Origin: Sporosarcina luteola
Lineage (GTDB): Bacteria > Bacillota > Bacilli > Bacillales_A > Planococcaceae
DNA length: 64,000 nt
Reading direction: 5' to 3'
Assembly (NCBI RefSeq): GCF_023715585.1
Contig: NZ_JAMBOK010000001.1
Span: 1,116,001-1,180,000, forward strand
Shown in pieces: positions 19,793 to 29,629 of this stretch. Numbering within the stretch: the first letter of the stretch is position 1; each line of letters starts with the position of its first letter. Position numbers and translations under genes: made by a program. The notes beneath the pieces are model-generated. The model had not been told where the DNA came from. It saw only the letters and a program-made list of their open reading frames with translations, and ran no database searches.

Positions 19793-22700
19793 TTGAGCGA
19801 AAAACGTAAAAACAAGATAGATCTAATAGAAGAAAAATTTGAATCGATGAAGAAAAAAGGATGGGCAAAGAGCCTCCGCATCACATCAGGAGTCATCTGG
19901 AACCTCTTTCTCCTCTTCCTCATCTTCGGGTTGACGCTTGGCGTTTTTGCCGCCTCAGTCGGAGCCGGTTATTTTGCATCACTCGTAGCGAAGGAACCGC
20001 TTCGATCTAAAGCAGAAATGCGAGATGATGTCTTCAATTATGAAGAGACTTCGGAAATTTATTTTGCCAACGATATATATCTAGGTAAAGTGAATGCCGA
20101 TATCGAACGGAAAGAGATAACGTTGAAAGATGTTTCACCATTTGTCATTGATGCGGTTTTGGCGACCGAAGACGAGTATTTTGAAACACATCAGGGAATT
20201 GTCCCAAAAGCGATTTTCCGAGGACTGTTTCAAGATGTAACGAATTCTTCTAGTCAAACGGGTGGCTCAACACTTACGCAACAACTTATCAAAAACCAGA
20301 TTTTGACGAATGAAGTATCCTATGAGCGGAAGGCGAAAGAAATCCTCCTTGCCATGCGGCTTGAACATTTCATGGATAAAGAAGAGATTCTGGAAGCCTA
20401 CTTGAATATCATTCCATATGGTAGAAATGCAATGGGACAAAATATTGCGGGGATCGAAACTGCAGCTGAAGGTATTTTTGGTGTAACCGCAAAAGAGCTT
20501 AATCTTCCCCAAGCTGCCTATATTGCAGGAATTCCGCAAGCACCTTTTGCTTACACGCCTTTTATGAGCAACTATTATGGAGGCGGTTTAAAGAAAGAGG
20601 AAAATATTAAGCCTGGAATCGACAGGATGAAAACAGTCCTCTTCCGTATGAAGGAAACGGGCTATATTACTGATAAACAGTATGAAGAAGCGATTGCTTA
20701 CGATATCACAAAGGACTTCGCTAAAAAGACGAAACGCGCTACCGAACGATATCCATACTTGACCCAAGAAATCCAAGGGGAGACAATTTTAATTCTTGCA
20801 AAAATCTTGGCAGAAAAGGATGGTATCGATCCGGAACGGGTTGACTCAGATGAAAAAGTAAAGGATAAATATAAAATTCTTGCAGAACGCGCAATGCGTA
20901 CTGGCGGATACCGAATTTACTCGACTGTTGAAAAAGACCTCTATGATGAAATGAATAAAGTCGGGCAGGAATTCGAACATTACGGTTTCACGTATACACG
21001 TGAAGAGAAGGATTACAGCACTGGGGAAACCATTTTGAAGGATAACCCCGTTCAAGTTGGTGCAATCATGATTGAAAATAATACAGGACGGATCCTTTCC
21101 TTCATTGGAGGACGCGATCACCAACTTATCAATACGAACTATGCTACGCAAACTCATCGGTCAAACGGCTCAGCGATGAAACCGCTTCTTGTCTATGCAC
21201 CTGCGATTGAATATGGGGTCATCGGTGCAGGAAGCCCTGTCGTCGATGTCAAATTTGAAATTCCGGGTTGGAAACCTGCAAACTATAATGCCGATGTGGA
21301 AAACGGCATCATCCCTGCAAGGAAAGCATTAGCTCAATCACTGAACCTGCCAACGGCCCGATTATATAAGCAAATAGTGGACAGACGGCCTGCTGAGTTC
21401 TTGGAGAAAATGAATTTCAGTCAGCTGCAAAAGGGGGACTACACAAACTATTCCACCTCTATCGGAGGAATGGCTAAGGGTGTAAGTGTCAAGGAAAACA
21501 CAAATGCATTCGCCACATTTGCAAATGGCGGCAAATTCATACAATCGTATATTATTGAACGAATAGAGGATATGGCTGGCAATGTCGTTTATCAACATGA
21601 AATCGAGCCTGTCGATGTATTCAGTCCGGAAACATCTTATATTATTACGGATATGCTACGGGACGTTCTGAAGCCTGGAGGAACGGGTCAGCAATTGCCT
21701 GGCTTCATGAATTTCAAAACCGACTTGGCCGCGAAGACAGGTACAACGAATGAATACGCGGATGCTTGGCTTGTCGGTTATAACCCGAACGTTACACTAG
21801 GAATATGGTTCGGCTATTATGACCAGTCACGGAAATTATACACACGTGGATCCGGGCAAATGCACCCTACGACACGTACAACGATGTTATTTGGCAGATT
21901 GATGAACAGTGCAAATAAAGTACGGCCTGACCTTATCGGTGCAGGAAGCACTTTCAAACAACCTGCAGGCGTAGTATCCAAACCATTCTGCGGAATTTCC
22001 GGATTGGCGCCGTCTGCAGCATGTACATCAGCCGGGTTGGTCAGGTCGGATTTGTTCAATTCTAAAGTGATGCTTCCAACAAAACCGGATGACAGCATTA
22101 TCAACGCTTCCTATGTCTCCGTCAAAGGAAGCCGTTACATGGCGCTTCCTTCTACGCCTGCTGAATTTATCGTTTCAGGCGGAACGGGAGTCAACCAGGC
22201 ATTCATCGACCGGATGCTAGGTCCATGGGGCGGAGATGCTTCGAAGCTCTTCCCATCTATGTCTGTATTTGCTTCAGGCGTAGTTTCCGGCGCATCCTTT
22301 ATTGCCGATAATTCTGCACCGGCAGGAGTCAGTGCATCGCTTACCGGATCGACAATGGTCTGGTCAGAGTCCCCATCGAATGACGTAATCGGTTATTATG
22401 TATATCGAAACAATGAACGGATTGCGACGGTAAGAGATGGATCTTCCAAATCGATTGCTGTCGGCCCAGGGGATTATTATGTCAGAGCCGTTGATATTAC
22501 TGGACTGTTATCAGAGAACTCCAATATCGTAACTATCGATAGCCCAGAGCCGCCACCTACTCCGAAAGTGCCGGATGATAAGAATATACCTCCCGTGACA
22601 CCTCCAGGAAATGAAGGGAATGGCGGTGGCAACGGAAACGGCAGCGAAGACAGCGGGAAAGATGATGGAAATGCTGGCAATAATGGAAATGGCACTGGTA

Positions 22701-22807
22701 ACAATGGAAACGGAAATGGCAATACTGGAAACAACGGAAACGGCAACAACAACGGAGGAGGCACCAAACCTCCATCCGATGATGGTGATGATGGTGATGA
22801 TGAGTAA
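19793..22807 (+). CDS. Class A penicillin-binding protein (PBP1A/1B-like) with FN3-like domain and Gly/Asn tail
   Basis: Bifunctional peptidoglycan synthase of about 1004 aa. The start is TTG at 19793 after AGGGGGGATG (the nearby ATG hits a stop after three codons). A cytoplasmic basic N-terminus is followed by one transmembrane helix (WNLFLLFLIFGLTLGVFAA), the glycosyltransferase domain with ATEDEYFETHQG (catalytic Glu) and GGSTLTQQLIKN, then the transpeptidase with Ser460 in GSAMKP, SLN in AQSLNLPTA and Lys648 in AAKTGTTNEYADAW. Past the transpeptidase there is a fibronectin-III-like segment (about residues 845-920, DNSAPAGVSASLTGSTMVWS onwards), a Pro-rich linker and a low-complexity Gly/Asn tail ending in acidic Asp/Glu. 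Divergent from tyrS. Confidence 0.93.
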   Translation: MSEKRKNKIDLIEEKFESMKKKGWAKSLRITSGVIWNLFLLFLIFGLTLGVFAASVGAGYFASLVAKEPLRSKAEMRDDVFNYEETSEIYFANDIYLGKVNADIERKEITLKDVSPFVIDAVLATEDEYFETHQGIVPKAIFRGLFQDVTNSSSQTGGSTLTQQLIKNQILTNEVSYERKAKEILLAMRLEHFMDKEEILEAYLNIIPYGRNAMGQNIAGIETAAEGIFGVTAKELNLPQAAYIAGIPQAPFAYTPFMSNYYGGGLKKEENIKPGIDRMKTVLFRMKETGYITDKQYEEAIAYDITKDFAKKTKRATERYPYLTQEIQGETILILAKILAEKDGIDPERVDSDEKVKDKYKILAERAMRTGGYRIYSTVEKDLYDEMNKVGQEFEHYGFTYTREEKDYSTGETILKDNPVQVGAIMIENNTGRILSFIGGRDHQLINTNYATQTHRSNGSAMKPLLVYAPAIEYGVIGAGSPVVDVKFEIPGWKPANYNADVENGIIPARKALAQSLNLPTARLYKQIVDRRPAEFLEKMNFSQLQKGDYTNYSTSIGGMAKGVSVKENTNAFATFANGGKFIQSYIIERIEDMAGNVVYQHEIEPVDVFSPETSYIITDMLRDVLKPGGTGQQLPGFMNFKTDLAAKTGTTNEYADAWLVGYNPNVTLGIWFGYYDQSRKLYTRGSGQMHPTTRTTMLFGRLMNSANKVRPDLIGAGSTFKQPAGVVSKPFCGISGLAPSAACTSAGLVRSDLFNSKVMLPTKPDDSIINASYVSVKGSRYMALPSTPAEFIVSGGTGVNQAFIDRMLGPWGGDASKLFPSMSVFASGVVSGASFIADNSAPAGVSASLTGSTMVWSESPSNDVIGYYVYRNNERIATVRDGSSKSIAVGPGDYYVRAVDITGLLSENSNIVTIDSPEPPPTPKVPDDKNIPPVTPPGNEGNGGGNGNGSEDSGKDDGNAGNNGNGTGNNGNGNGNTGNNGNGNNNGGGTKPPSDDGDDGDDE

Positions 22808-22818
22808 CAGGTAAATTG

Positions 22819-22855
22819 AAAAGGGACTTCCGAAAAAAATCGGGAGTCCCTTTTC
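22819..22855 (+). terminator. Terminator after the PBP gene
   Basis: AAAAGGGACTTCCGA / TCGGGAGTCCCTTTT with an A-rich loop. It is nearly symmetric, so it may also serve acsA coming from the other side. Confidence 0.88.
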
Positions 22856-22867
22856 GTTATATCCACG

Positions 22868-24586
22868 TCAGTCTTCCATCGTTGACAAGTCGCCTGTCGG
22901 CAAGTTCAGTTCCCATGCCTTCAACACACGGCGCATGATTTTTCCGCTTCTTGTCTTCGGAAGCTTATCTTTGAATTCGATTTCCCTTGGCGCAGCGTGT
23001 GCGGCAAGTTCCTTTTTGACAAACTGCTTAATGTCAGTCTCCAATTCTTCGGAAGGTTCATAGCCTTCATGGAGTGCGACAAAGGCTTTAATGATTTCAC
23101 CACGGACCGGATCAGGCTTCCCGATGACTCCCGCCTCGACAATCGCCGGATGCTCAAGTAGCTTACTTTCCACTTCAAACGGTCCGACCCGTTCGCCGCT
23201 CGTCATGATGACGTCATCGACCCGACCTTGGAAGAAGAAATAACCGTCTTCGTCCATATAGGCGGAATCCCCGGAAACATACCATTCATCATTCAAGAAA
23301 TAGGAATCGTATTTCTCAGGATTATTCCAGATTTGCCGCATCATTGCAGGCCAGCCTTTTTTGATTGCCAAATTGCCCATCCGATTCGGCGGCAATACTT
23401 GCCCCCGGTCATCGACGATCGCCGCTTCAATTCCTGGAACGGCTTTCCCCATAGACCCCATTTTAATTGGCAATGAGCCAAAGTTGCAGATCGTTTGGGC
23501 TCCTGTTTCCGTCATCCACCAAGTGTCATGGATCCGCAGCTTGAACACTTCCATCCCCCACCGGATGACTTCAGGGTTCAACGGTTCGCCGACTGAAAGG
23601 ATATGACGCAATGAGGATAGATCGTATTTCTCCAACGGTCCTGCACCTGCGCCCATCAGCATCCGGAAAGCAGTCGGTGCGCTGTACCAAACCGTTACAC
23701 CATACTCTTGAATGGATTCGTACCAGCTGTCTGTAGAAAATCTTCCGCCGACAATCAGTGATGTAGCACCTGCCAGCATCGGTCCGAAGATCCCGTACGC
23801 CGTGCCAGTTACCCACCCCGGATCCGCTGTGCACCAAAAAACATCTTCATCCTTCAAATCCAATACCCAGCGTGCCGTCATCAATTGCTGAACCATCGCT
23901 TCCTGAACATGTAAAACGCCTTTTGGTTTCCCCGTGGAGCCTGACGTATAGTGGAGCAGTGTCGGAGACTCCTTATCCATCCATTCTACTTTGAAGTGGG
24001 AAGACGCACTCTTCAAATGTTTGTTGAAATCTATATGTTTTTCATCTTCTTCAATCTGTTCGCCGACTAAGAAGATCGTTTTCAAATGAGGCAATTTGTC
24101 AACTGGAATCCTGTCCAACAATTCGGGCGTCGTTACAATCGCTTTCGCTTCGCTGTCGGAGAGCCGGTCATATACCGCACCTTCCATAAACGCTTCAAAG
24201 AGCGGTCCGACAATCGTCCCCATTTTCAGCGCTCCCAGTATCGCAAAATACAGTTCAGGAGAGCGGGGCATGAAAACGAATATACGGTCCCCTTTTTCCA
24301 ACGTTGAATGGTTCGTCAGTACATTTGCAGCTTTATTGGACATTCGTTTCAGTTCATTATACGTATACGATTCTTTACGCGTCGCATCTTTGTAGAAGAG
24401 CGCCACTTTGTTTTTTCGATAGGAATCCGCATGACGATCTACAGCCTCGTGGGCAATGTTGATGAGTCCGGTTTCATGCCAGCTAAATTCCTTCTCTGCG
24501 TCAGACCATTTAAATTCCTTTGCTGTTCGGTCATAATCCTGTAATTGATAATCCCCCTGCATTACAGGCAAGTTATTGATTTCCAT
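22868..24586 (-). CDS. acsA: Acetyl-CoA synthetase
   Basis: 572 aa, the same length as B. subtilis AcsA. Converts acetate, ATP and CoA to acetyl-CoA. LLHYTSGSTGKPKGVLHVQ is the P-loop, TWWMTETGAQ the adenylation motif, and PKTRSGKIMRRVLKAWE carries the C-terminal catalytic lysine that AcuA acetylates to switch the enzyme off. Start at MEINNLP behind AAGGGTGATAGG. It is divergent from acuABC, whose products regulate it, with a 179-bp shared control region. I looked for a CcpA cre site there and saw no convincing one. Confidence 0.96.
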   Translation of the reverse strand: MEINNLPVMQGDYQLQDYDRTAKEFKWSDAEKEFSWHETGLINIAHEAVDRHADSYRKNKVALFYKDATRKESYTYNELKRMSNKAANVLTNHSTLEKGDRIFVFMPRSPELYFAILGALKMGTIVGPLFEAFMEGAVYDRLSDSEAKAIVTTPELLDRIPVDKLPHLKTIFLVGEQIEEDEKHIDFNKHLKSASSHFKVEWMDKESPTLLHYTSGSTGKPKGVLHVQEAMVQQLMTARWVLDLKDEDVFWCTADPGWVTGTAYGIFGPMLAGATSLIVGGRFSTDSWYESIQEYGVTVWYSAPTAFRMLMGAGAGPLEKYDLSSLRHILSVGEPLNPEVIRWGMEVFKLRIHDTWWMTETGAQTICNFGSLPIKMGSMGKAVPGIEAAIVDDRGQVLPPNRMGNLAIKKGWPAMMRQIWNNPEKYDSYFLNDEWYVSGDSAYMDEDGYFFFQGRVDDVIMTSGERVGPFEVESKLLEHPAIVEAGVIGKPDPVRGEIIKAFVALHEGYEPSEELETDIKQFVKKELAAHAAPREIEFKDKLPKTRSGKIMRRVLKAWELNLPTGDLSTMED

Positions 24587-24765
24587 TCCTATCACCCTTT
24601 CGCGAAACATTTACCTCTATTATTCTACCTTACTTACTCTTTATTTGCGAATAAATTACTATTTTTAGTATTGTTATTTAATTTACTGTCAAGAAGTTAT
24701 TTGCCTTGGACATAATTGTTGTATACTGTGAATAAGGTCTATTTAATTGTAGGACGGTGAGCAGG

Positions 24766-25398
24766 TTGGAACATAAGAAAACGTATAACGCGATGGAACT
24801 CAAACATAAGAATGGCGACTTGATCATTGAAGGCCCGATTCCCGGCAATGAATTGGCAAGCCTTGAATTCCATGAGCATTTGGTCTCTTTCAGACCGCCT
24901 GAACAGCAGCACAAGGCGCTTATTGAAATCGCCGATCTCCCCGAAGGTCGGATCATCATCGTCCGTGATATGAATCAAATCGTTGGATATGCAACGTATT
25001 TGTATCCGGATCCGTTGGAAAGATGGTCGAAAGGCAAAATGGCAAATCTCATTGAATTGGGAGCCATTGAAGTAATTCCAAAGTTCAGGGGGGGCGGTGT
25101 CGGAAAGGCATTGCTCGAAGTGTCCATGATGGACGATGCAATGGAGGACTATATTATTCTAACAACCGAATACTATTGGCATTGGGATTTAAAAGGGACA
25201 AAACTGAATGTATGGGAATACAGGAAAGTGATGGAGAAGATGATGAATGCGGGCGGATTGGAATATTATGCGACTGACGATCCTGAAATAAGCTCACATC
25301 CCGCAAATTGCCTTATGGCCAGAATCGGCAAGAGGGTAGATCAGGAATCGATTCAACAGTTCGACAGTCTACGTTTCATGAACAGATTTATGTATTGA
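24766..25398 (+). CDS. acuA: Protein acetyltransferase AcuA (inactivates AcsA)
   Basis: 210-aa GNAT acetyltransferase that acetylates the catalytic lysine of acetyl-CoA synthetase. The acetyl-CoA-binding loop reads VIPKFRGGGVGKALLEVSM. I place the start at TTG 24766 (MEHKKTYN) because this aligns with the known N-terminus and length of AcuA; the GTG three codons upstream gives a longer MSRL- start. First gene of acuABC and divergent from its target acsA. Confidence 0.95.
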   Translation: MEHKKTYNAMELKHKNGDLIIEGPIPGNELASLEFHEHLVSFRPPEQQHKALIEIADLPEGRIIIVRDMNQIVGYATYLYPDPLERWSKGKMANLIELGAIEVIPKFRGGGVGKALLEVSMMDDAMEDYIILTTEYYWHWDLKGTKLNVWEYRKVMEKMMNAGGLEYYATDDPEISSHPANCLMARIGKRVDQESIQQFDSLRFMNRFMY

Positions 25399-25413
25399 TT
25401 GGAGGTTAATCTA

Positions 25414-26061
25414 GTGTTAATTGAAGAGATTATGAAAAGGGACGTCGTTTCCCTTTCGCCTGAGCATACCGTGAGCGACGCTTTAAAGATCATGCAAGAA
25501 AAGAAGATCCGTCATCTCCCAATCGTCTCGGACGCTAAAGGGTTGGTTGGCGTCGTAACAGACCGGGATCTGAAGGAAGTCGTCCCTTCCCTTTATTCCG
25601 GTTCCAACGATGCAAACGTCTACAAACTCCCATTATCTGATATCATGTCTGAAAATCCGATCAGTGGCCACCCAATGGACTTTGTCGAAGATGCAGCAGT
25701 CATTTTTTACGATAACCAAATCGGCTGCCTTCCAATCGTTTCGGGCGGAAAGCTTGTCGGCATCATCACAGAGACGGATCTGTTGTATAAGTATATCGAA
25801 TTGACTGGCGTCCACCAGCCAGGCTCACAGATTGAAGTCCGTGTACCGAACATACCGGGCATCCTCTTTGAAGTGTCAAAAGTGTTCCATCAACATAAAT
25901 TGAATGTGCTAAGTGTTCTTGTATATCCAGATAAGGAAAATGAAGATAATAAAATACTTGTCATTCGCGTCAAGACGATGAATCCGCTGACTGTCATAAA
26001 TGGCTTGCGGAATAATGGGTTTGAAGTGCTCTGGCCGAATGTACCTGGCATTGACTTATGA
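25414..26061 (+). CDS. acuB: AcuB: tandem CBS domains plus ACT domain
   Basis: 215 aa. GTG start at 25414, 8 nt after GGAGG, giving MLIEEIMKRDVV, the usual AcuB start. Two CBS domains (about residues 1-60 and 75-135) with VGVVTDRDLKE and VGIITETDLLY are followed by an ACT domain (EVRVPNIPGILFEVSKVF). Its role in the acu operon is unresolved; CBS pairs sense adenosine nucleotides, so energy-charge input to the AcsA switch is a fair inference. The last four bases (ATGA) overlap acuC. Confidence 0.93.
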   Translation: MLIEEIMKRDVVSLSPEHTVSDALKIMQEKKIRHLPIVSDAKGLVGVVTDRDLKEVVPSLYSGSNDANVYKLPLSDIMSENPISGHPMDFVEDAAVIFYDNQIGCLPIVSGGKLVGIITETDLLYKYIELTGVHQPGSQIEVRVPNIPGILFEVSKVFHQHKLNVLSVLVYPDKENEDNKILVIRVKTMNPLTVINGLRNNGFEVLWPNVPGIDL

Positions 26062-27245
26062 TGAAAGATGCTGTTTTCATTTATTCCGAAGAACAACTTG
26101 GCTATTCTTTTTCTGACACTCATCCATTCAACCAAAAGAGGATTGTATTGACGTTGGATTTATTGAGGCAATGTAATGCCATTTCCGATGATGAAATAAT
26201 TGTTCCGCGAGTCGCTACTGACGAGGAATTATTATTGGTCCATGACCCGAAGTTCATCGATATTGTAAAAAGGGCTGGCCGGGGGCTTATAAGCGATGAA
26301 GTCGGCTCCGTATATGGCATCGGAACCGAAGACACCCCTATATTCCCAAACATGCACGAAGCGAGTGCCATGCTTGTTGGAGGGACGTTGACCGCAGTCG
26401 ACGAGGTAATGGAAGGAAGAGCGAAATACGCTGTAAACTTGGGAGGCGGTCTCCACCATGGCTTTCAGGGCAAGGCTTCGGGGTTCTGCGTCTATAACGA
26501 CAGTTCGGTCGCCATCAAATATATACAGAAAAAATACGGGGCGCGTGTGCTGTATATCGACACGGATGCGCATCATGGCGATGGAGTGCAATGGACATTT
26601 TATGATGATCCGAATGTCTGTACACTTTCCATACATGAAACAGGACGATATCTTTTTCCAGGCACTGGAGCGATAACCGAACGTGGAAATGGCGATGGGT
26701 ATGGGACTTCATTCAACTTCCCGATTGATGCATTCACGGAGGACGAGTCATTTCTTGAAATATACAAGACGGCTATCGAGGAAGTCGCCGCTTTTTTCAA
26801 ACCGGATGTCATCTTGACCCAAAATGGGGCGGATGCTCATTATTTTGATCCCCTCACCCATTTGTACGGAACGATGAAAATTTATGAAGAAATACCTCGC
26901 ATTGCACGCAAAATCGCAGATCGATACTGTGAAGGAAGATGGATTGCCGTAGGCGGCGGGGGCTATGACATATGGCGGGTTGTCCCGAGGGCATGGGCTC
27001 ATATTTGGCTAGCAATGAAACAGTTGCCGGCTCCTACAGGTAGATTGCCAGAAACGTGGCTAACTGCCTGGCAGGGCGAATCCCCTGTACCTTTCATTGA
27101 AACGTGGAAGGATCCAAATCCGTTGTATGAGCCGATTCCTCGGAAAGCAGAAATAACCGAGAAAAATGCTCAAATGCTTGAACGCGCCTTGCATATAGTG
27201 AGGAGTCAACAATCAGTAGTGGAGATCAAGCCGTTGTGTGATTAA
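26058..27245 (+). CDS. acuC: AcuC, class I-type NAD-independent deacetylase
   Basis: 395-aa histone-deacetylase-fold protein that removes acetyl groups from AcsA and counteracts AcuA. Metal and catalytic residues are visible: GGGLHHGF, DTDAHHGDGVQWTFY (tandem His and metal Asp), LTQNGADAHYFDPL and the VGGGGYD loop. It overlaps acuB by ATGA, so the two are translationally coupled. Length is close to B. subtilis AcuC (387 aa). Confidence 0.95.
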   Translation: MMKDAVFIYSEEQLGYSFSDTHPFNQKRIVLTLDLLRQCNAISDDEIIVPRVATDEELLLVHDPKFIDIVKRAGRGLISDEVGSVYGIGTEDTPIFPNMHEASAMLVGGTLTAVDEVMEGRAKYAVNLGGGLHHGFQGKASGFCVYNDSSVAIKYIQKKYGARVLYIDTDAHHGDGVQWTFYDDPNVCTLSIHETGRYLFPGTGAITERGNGDGYGTSFNFPIDAFTEDESFLEIYKTAIEEVAAFFKPDVILTQNGADAHYFDPLTHLYGTMKIYEEIPRIARKIADRYCEGRWIAVGGGGYDIWRVVPRAWAHIWLAMKQLPAPTGRLPETWLTAWQGESPVPFIETWKDPNPLYEPIPRKAEITEKNAQMLERALHIVRSQQSVVEIKPLCD

Positions 27246-27280
27246 TTGAGCCCTTGATGGAATAAATGAGCCTTCACATG

Positions 27281-27320
27281 AAAAAAGCTGTTCCGGATTT
27301 ATCTCCGGAACAGCTTTTTC
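27281..27320. terminator. Bidirectional terminator between acuC and ccpA
   Basis: AAAAAAGCTGTTCCGGA / TCCGGAACAGCTTTTT, a perfect stem with T-runs on both strands; it touches the ccpA stop codon. Confidence 0.93.
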
Positions 27321-28317
27321 ATTTCGTCGACTGACGTTCTTCCTTATGGTACGGTAGGATGACATTCAGATCATCGACTTCCTCACCGTTCATCAATTTC
27401 GTCAATAATCTCATGGAAACCGCACCCAAGTCGTATAAGGGAACGATAATGGCAGTTAATTGCGGCCTTACTGCACGCGATAACAATGAATGCTGGAAAC
27501 AGATCACTTCGTAATCATTGGGCACCGAATAGCCATCATCCCGGATTCCATTTAGCACACCTACAGCAATGTCATCATTGCCCGCAAAAATGGCGGTCGG
27601 CTTCTCTTCAAGACTTCGGATGACTTTCCACTTTTCATATGCATCATCATACGAGTTATCCGTTTCAATGAAGAATTCTTCAAAAAGAGGAAGACCAGCT
27701 TCCTTCACTGCCCGCTCATACCCTACTTTTTTGCATAGCCGATTAATATCCCTCGACATCGGACCACTCACATGCACGATTCGTTCATGGCCATTATCAA
27801 TCAATTTCTTCACCGCTTCATAGGCCGCTTCCTCATGGTCTATGTTCACCGTCGGCAAGTCGGTGTTATCTCCCAGTGTACCTGCTAATACAATCGGAAC
27901 GTTTGCCGTCGCCATTTCCGACCGGATTTCATCTGTCAGGGAATCACTCATGAAGATGAGACCATCAACCTGTTTTCCGAGATGGTCCTCCAATAGCTCA
28001 AGCTCCCTTGTTGCTCGCTTATCCGAGTTGGACAGTATGATATTGTATTCGTACATCGTCGCAATATCTGCAATACCGCGTGAAAGTTCGGCATAGTAGC
28101 TTTTTGAAATATCCGGAACGATGACACCGACTGTTGTCGTTTTCTTACTAGCCAGCCCTCTCGCTACGGCATTCGGGCGATAGCCAAGTCGTTCAATACA
28201 TTCAAGCACCTTTTTACGTGTTGCCGGTTTTACGTTCTGGTTGCCATTCACAACACGGGAAACCGTAGCCATGGAAACATTCGCTTCTCTCGCTACATCA
28301 TATATAGTTATTGCCAT
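27319..28317 (-). CDS. ccpA: Catabolite control protein A
   Basis: 332-aa LacI-family global regulator of carbon use, which with HPr-Ser46-P binds cre sites. The N-terminal helix-turn-helix MAITIYDVAREANVSMATVS and hinge RPNAVARGLASKKTTTVGV are diagnostic, followed by the periplasmic-binding-like core. The acu/acs genes next door belong to the known CcpA regulon in B. subtilis. ATG 28317 follows AAGGAGA; a TATAAT box lies at about 28359-28364. Confidence 0.96.
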   Translation of the reverse strand: MAITIYDVAREANVSMATVSRVVNGNQNVKPATRKKVLECIERLGYRPNAVARGLASKKTTTVGVIVPDISKSYYAELSRGIADIATMYEYNIILSNSDKRATRELELLEDHLGKQVDGLIFMSDSLTDEIRSEMATANVPIVLAGTLGDNTDLPTVNIDHEEAAYEAVKKLIDNGHERIVHVSGPMSRDINRLCKKVGYERAVKEAGLPLFEEFFIETDNSYDDAYEKWKVIRSLEEKPTAIFAGNDDIAVGVLNGIRDDGYSVPNDYEVICFQHSLLSRAVRPQLTAIIVPLYDLGAVSMRLLTKLMNGEEVDDLNVILPYHKEERQSTK

Positions 28318-28366
28318 TGACGAATCTCCTTCCCATCAGTATGTATTCGCTTACTCTCATTATAAA

Positions 28367-28403
28367 CAAAACACCGGATCCTTGAAAGGTCCGGCGCTGT
28401 TTA
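28367..28403 (-). terminator. Terminator between aroA and ccpA
   Basis: Minus-strand GCGCCGGA / TCCGGTGT hairpin followed by TTTGTTT. It sits beyond the dispersed repeat that follows aroA and just before the ccpA -10 box. Confidence 0.65.
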
Positions 28404-28423
28404 TAGAATAATACAAATGTAGT

Positions 28424-28550
28424 CAATTACGCCTTGGGGTAATTGTGTGCGGATTTTTATCGAGCAAGCTCGATAAACTCCTCTAAAAATCCGTGACATC
28501 TGTCGGAGGCGTCTAACTTAATCCAACCTGCCAGGGCTAGATTAAGTTAG
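28424..28550 (-). repeat. Dispersed structured repeat, copy A
   Basis: Starts with a near-palindrome CAATTACGCC/GGGGTAATTG (28424-28445), then nested hairpins CGGATTTTT/AAAAATCCG enclosing ATCGAGC/GCTCGAT, then the conserved block 28484-28510 (AAAATCCGTGACATC...GGAGGC) and an inverted repeat TCTAACTTAATC/GATTAAGTTAGA (28512-28552). The aroA stop codon lies inside the last inverted repeat. Blocks recur at 39734 and 49908-50214. Confidence 0.75.
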
Positions 28551-29629
28551 ACTGTTTGATGGGTGTTCATGAATCTTTGAATTTCAGCGTAGAACTCATC
28601 GAATTGTTTGATATCCATCTGCTGTGCTGCATCGGATAATGCAACAGCCGGATCAGGATGCACTTCCGCCATGACGCCGTCCGCGCCGACAGCAATCGCC
28701 GCTTTCGCAGTAGGAAGCAGCAAGTCTTTTCTGCCTGTCGAGTGAGTGACGTCTACGAATACCGGTAAATGCGTTTCCTGTTTCAAAATCGGTACTGCCG
28801 AAATGTCCAATGTGTTCCGTGTAGCCCGCTCATATGTACGGATTCCACGTTCGCATAGCATGATCTGGCTATTCCCTTTGGAAATGATGTATTCAGCTGC
28901 ATTGATGAATTCATCAATTGTTGCAGCAAGTCCACGCTTTAGAAGGACTGGTTTATTCACCATGCCTGCTTCCTTCAGCAATTCAAAGTTCTGCATATTG
29001 CGCGCCCCGATTTGGATGACATCGATATAATCGAGTGCTTCTTCCAAATGGGATGGCGTAATGATCTCTGTAACGATTGATAAGCCTGTTTCATCGGCGA
29101 CACGTTTCAATATTTTTAAACCCTCAAGTCCAAGTCCTTGGAAATCATAAGGGGATGTACGCGGTTTATAAGCGCCGCCTCTTAACATCGTCAAGCCCTT
29201 CGCTTTGATGGATTGAGCGACTGCCAAAACTTGTTCATATGATTCAACGGCACATGGTCCAAAAATGAAAGTCGGTTCCCCATTCCCGATTTTTTGCCCG
29301 TTTACGTCCACAATTGTGTCTTCAGGCTTTCGTTCACGGGAAACAAGCAATGCATTGCGTTGCTCATCCTCCTGGATTTCGAGGGCGGACATGAAGATGC
29401 CTTTAAAGATTTGTTCTAATACCCCGTTTGGAATCGGTCCGTTGTTTGATTGAACCAAAGCGTTAAGCATTTCCCTTTCGCGGATCGGATCATATCTGTT
29501 GACACCTTGCTTTTCCTTTACTTTGCCAATTTCCTGGACAACTGATGTTCTTTCATTAATTAAGTCCAATATTTTGGTATTCAACTCATCTACCTGACCA
29601 CGAAGCTGATCTAAATCGTTTTGTCTCAT
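28547..29629 (-). CDS. aroA: Bifunctional chorismate mutase / DAHP synthase
   Basis: 360 aa. The N-terminal 85 residues are an AroQ-type chorismate mutase ([20 protein letters not shown]), which in this family gives allosteric control by chorismate/prephenate. The rest is a KDO8P-like DAHP synthase with [38 protein letters not shown] and [12 protein letters not shown]. It makes the first shikimate-pathway intermediate. Start at MRQNDL, behind GGGGAGGAG. Gene order aroA-ccpA is as in B. subtilis. The last codons run into a dispersed repeat. Confidence 0.96.
   Translation of the reverse strand: MRQNDLDQLRGQVDELNTKILDLINERTSVVQEIGKVKEKQGVNRYDPIREREMLNALVQSNNGPIPNGVLEQIFKGIFMSALEIQEDEQRNALLVSRERKPEDTIVDVNGQKIGNGEPTFIFGPCAVESYEQVLAVAQSIKAKGLTMLRGGAYKPRTSPYDFQGLGLEGLKILKRVADETGLSIVTEIITPSHLEEALDYIDVIQIGARNMQNFELLKEAGMVNKPVLLKRGLAATIDEFINAAEYIISKGNSQIMLCERGIRTYERATRNTLDISAVPILKQETHLPVFVDVTHSTGRKDLLLPTAKAAIAVGADGVMAEVHPDPAVALSDAAQQMDIKQFDEFYAEIQRFMNTHQTV

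Noticed and set aside
22477-22866. 129-aa Pro/Leu-rich ORF antisense to the PBP tail
   Set aside because: A mirror of the Gly/Asn low-complexity coding sequence; no ribosome site or homology.
24600-24765. CcpA cre operator in the acsA-acuA control region
   Set aside because: The regulation is known in B. subtilis, but I found no sequence close to TGWAANCGNTNWCA here.
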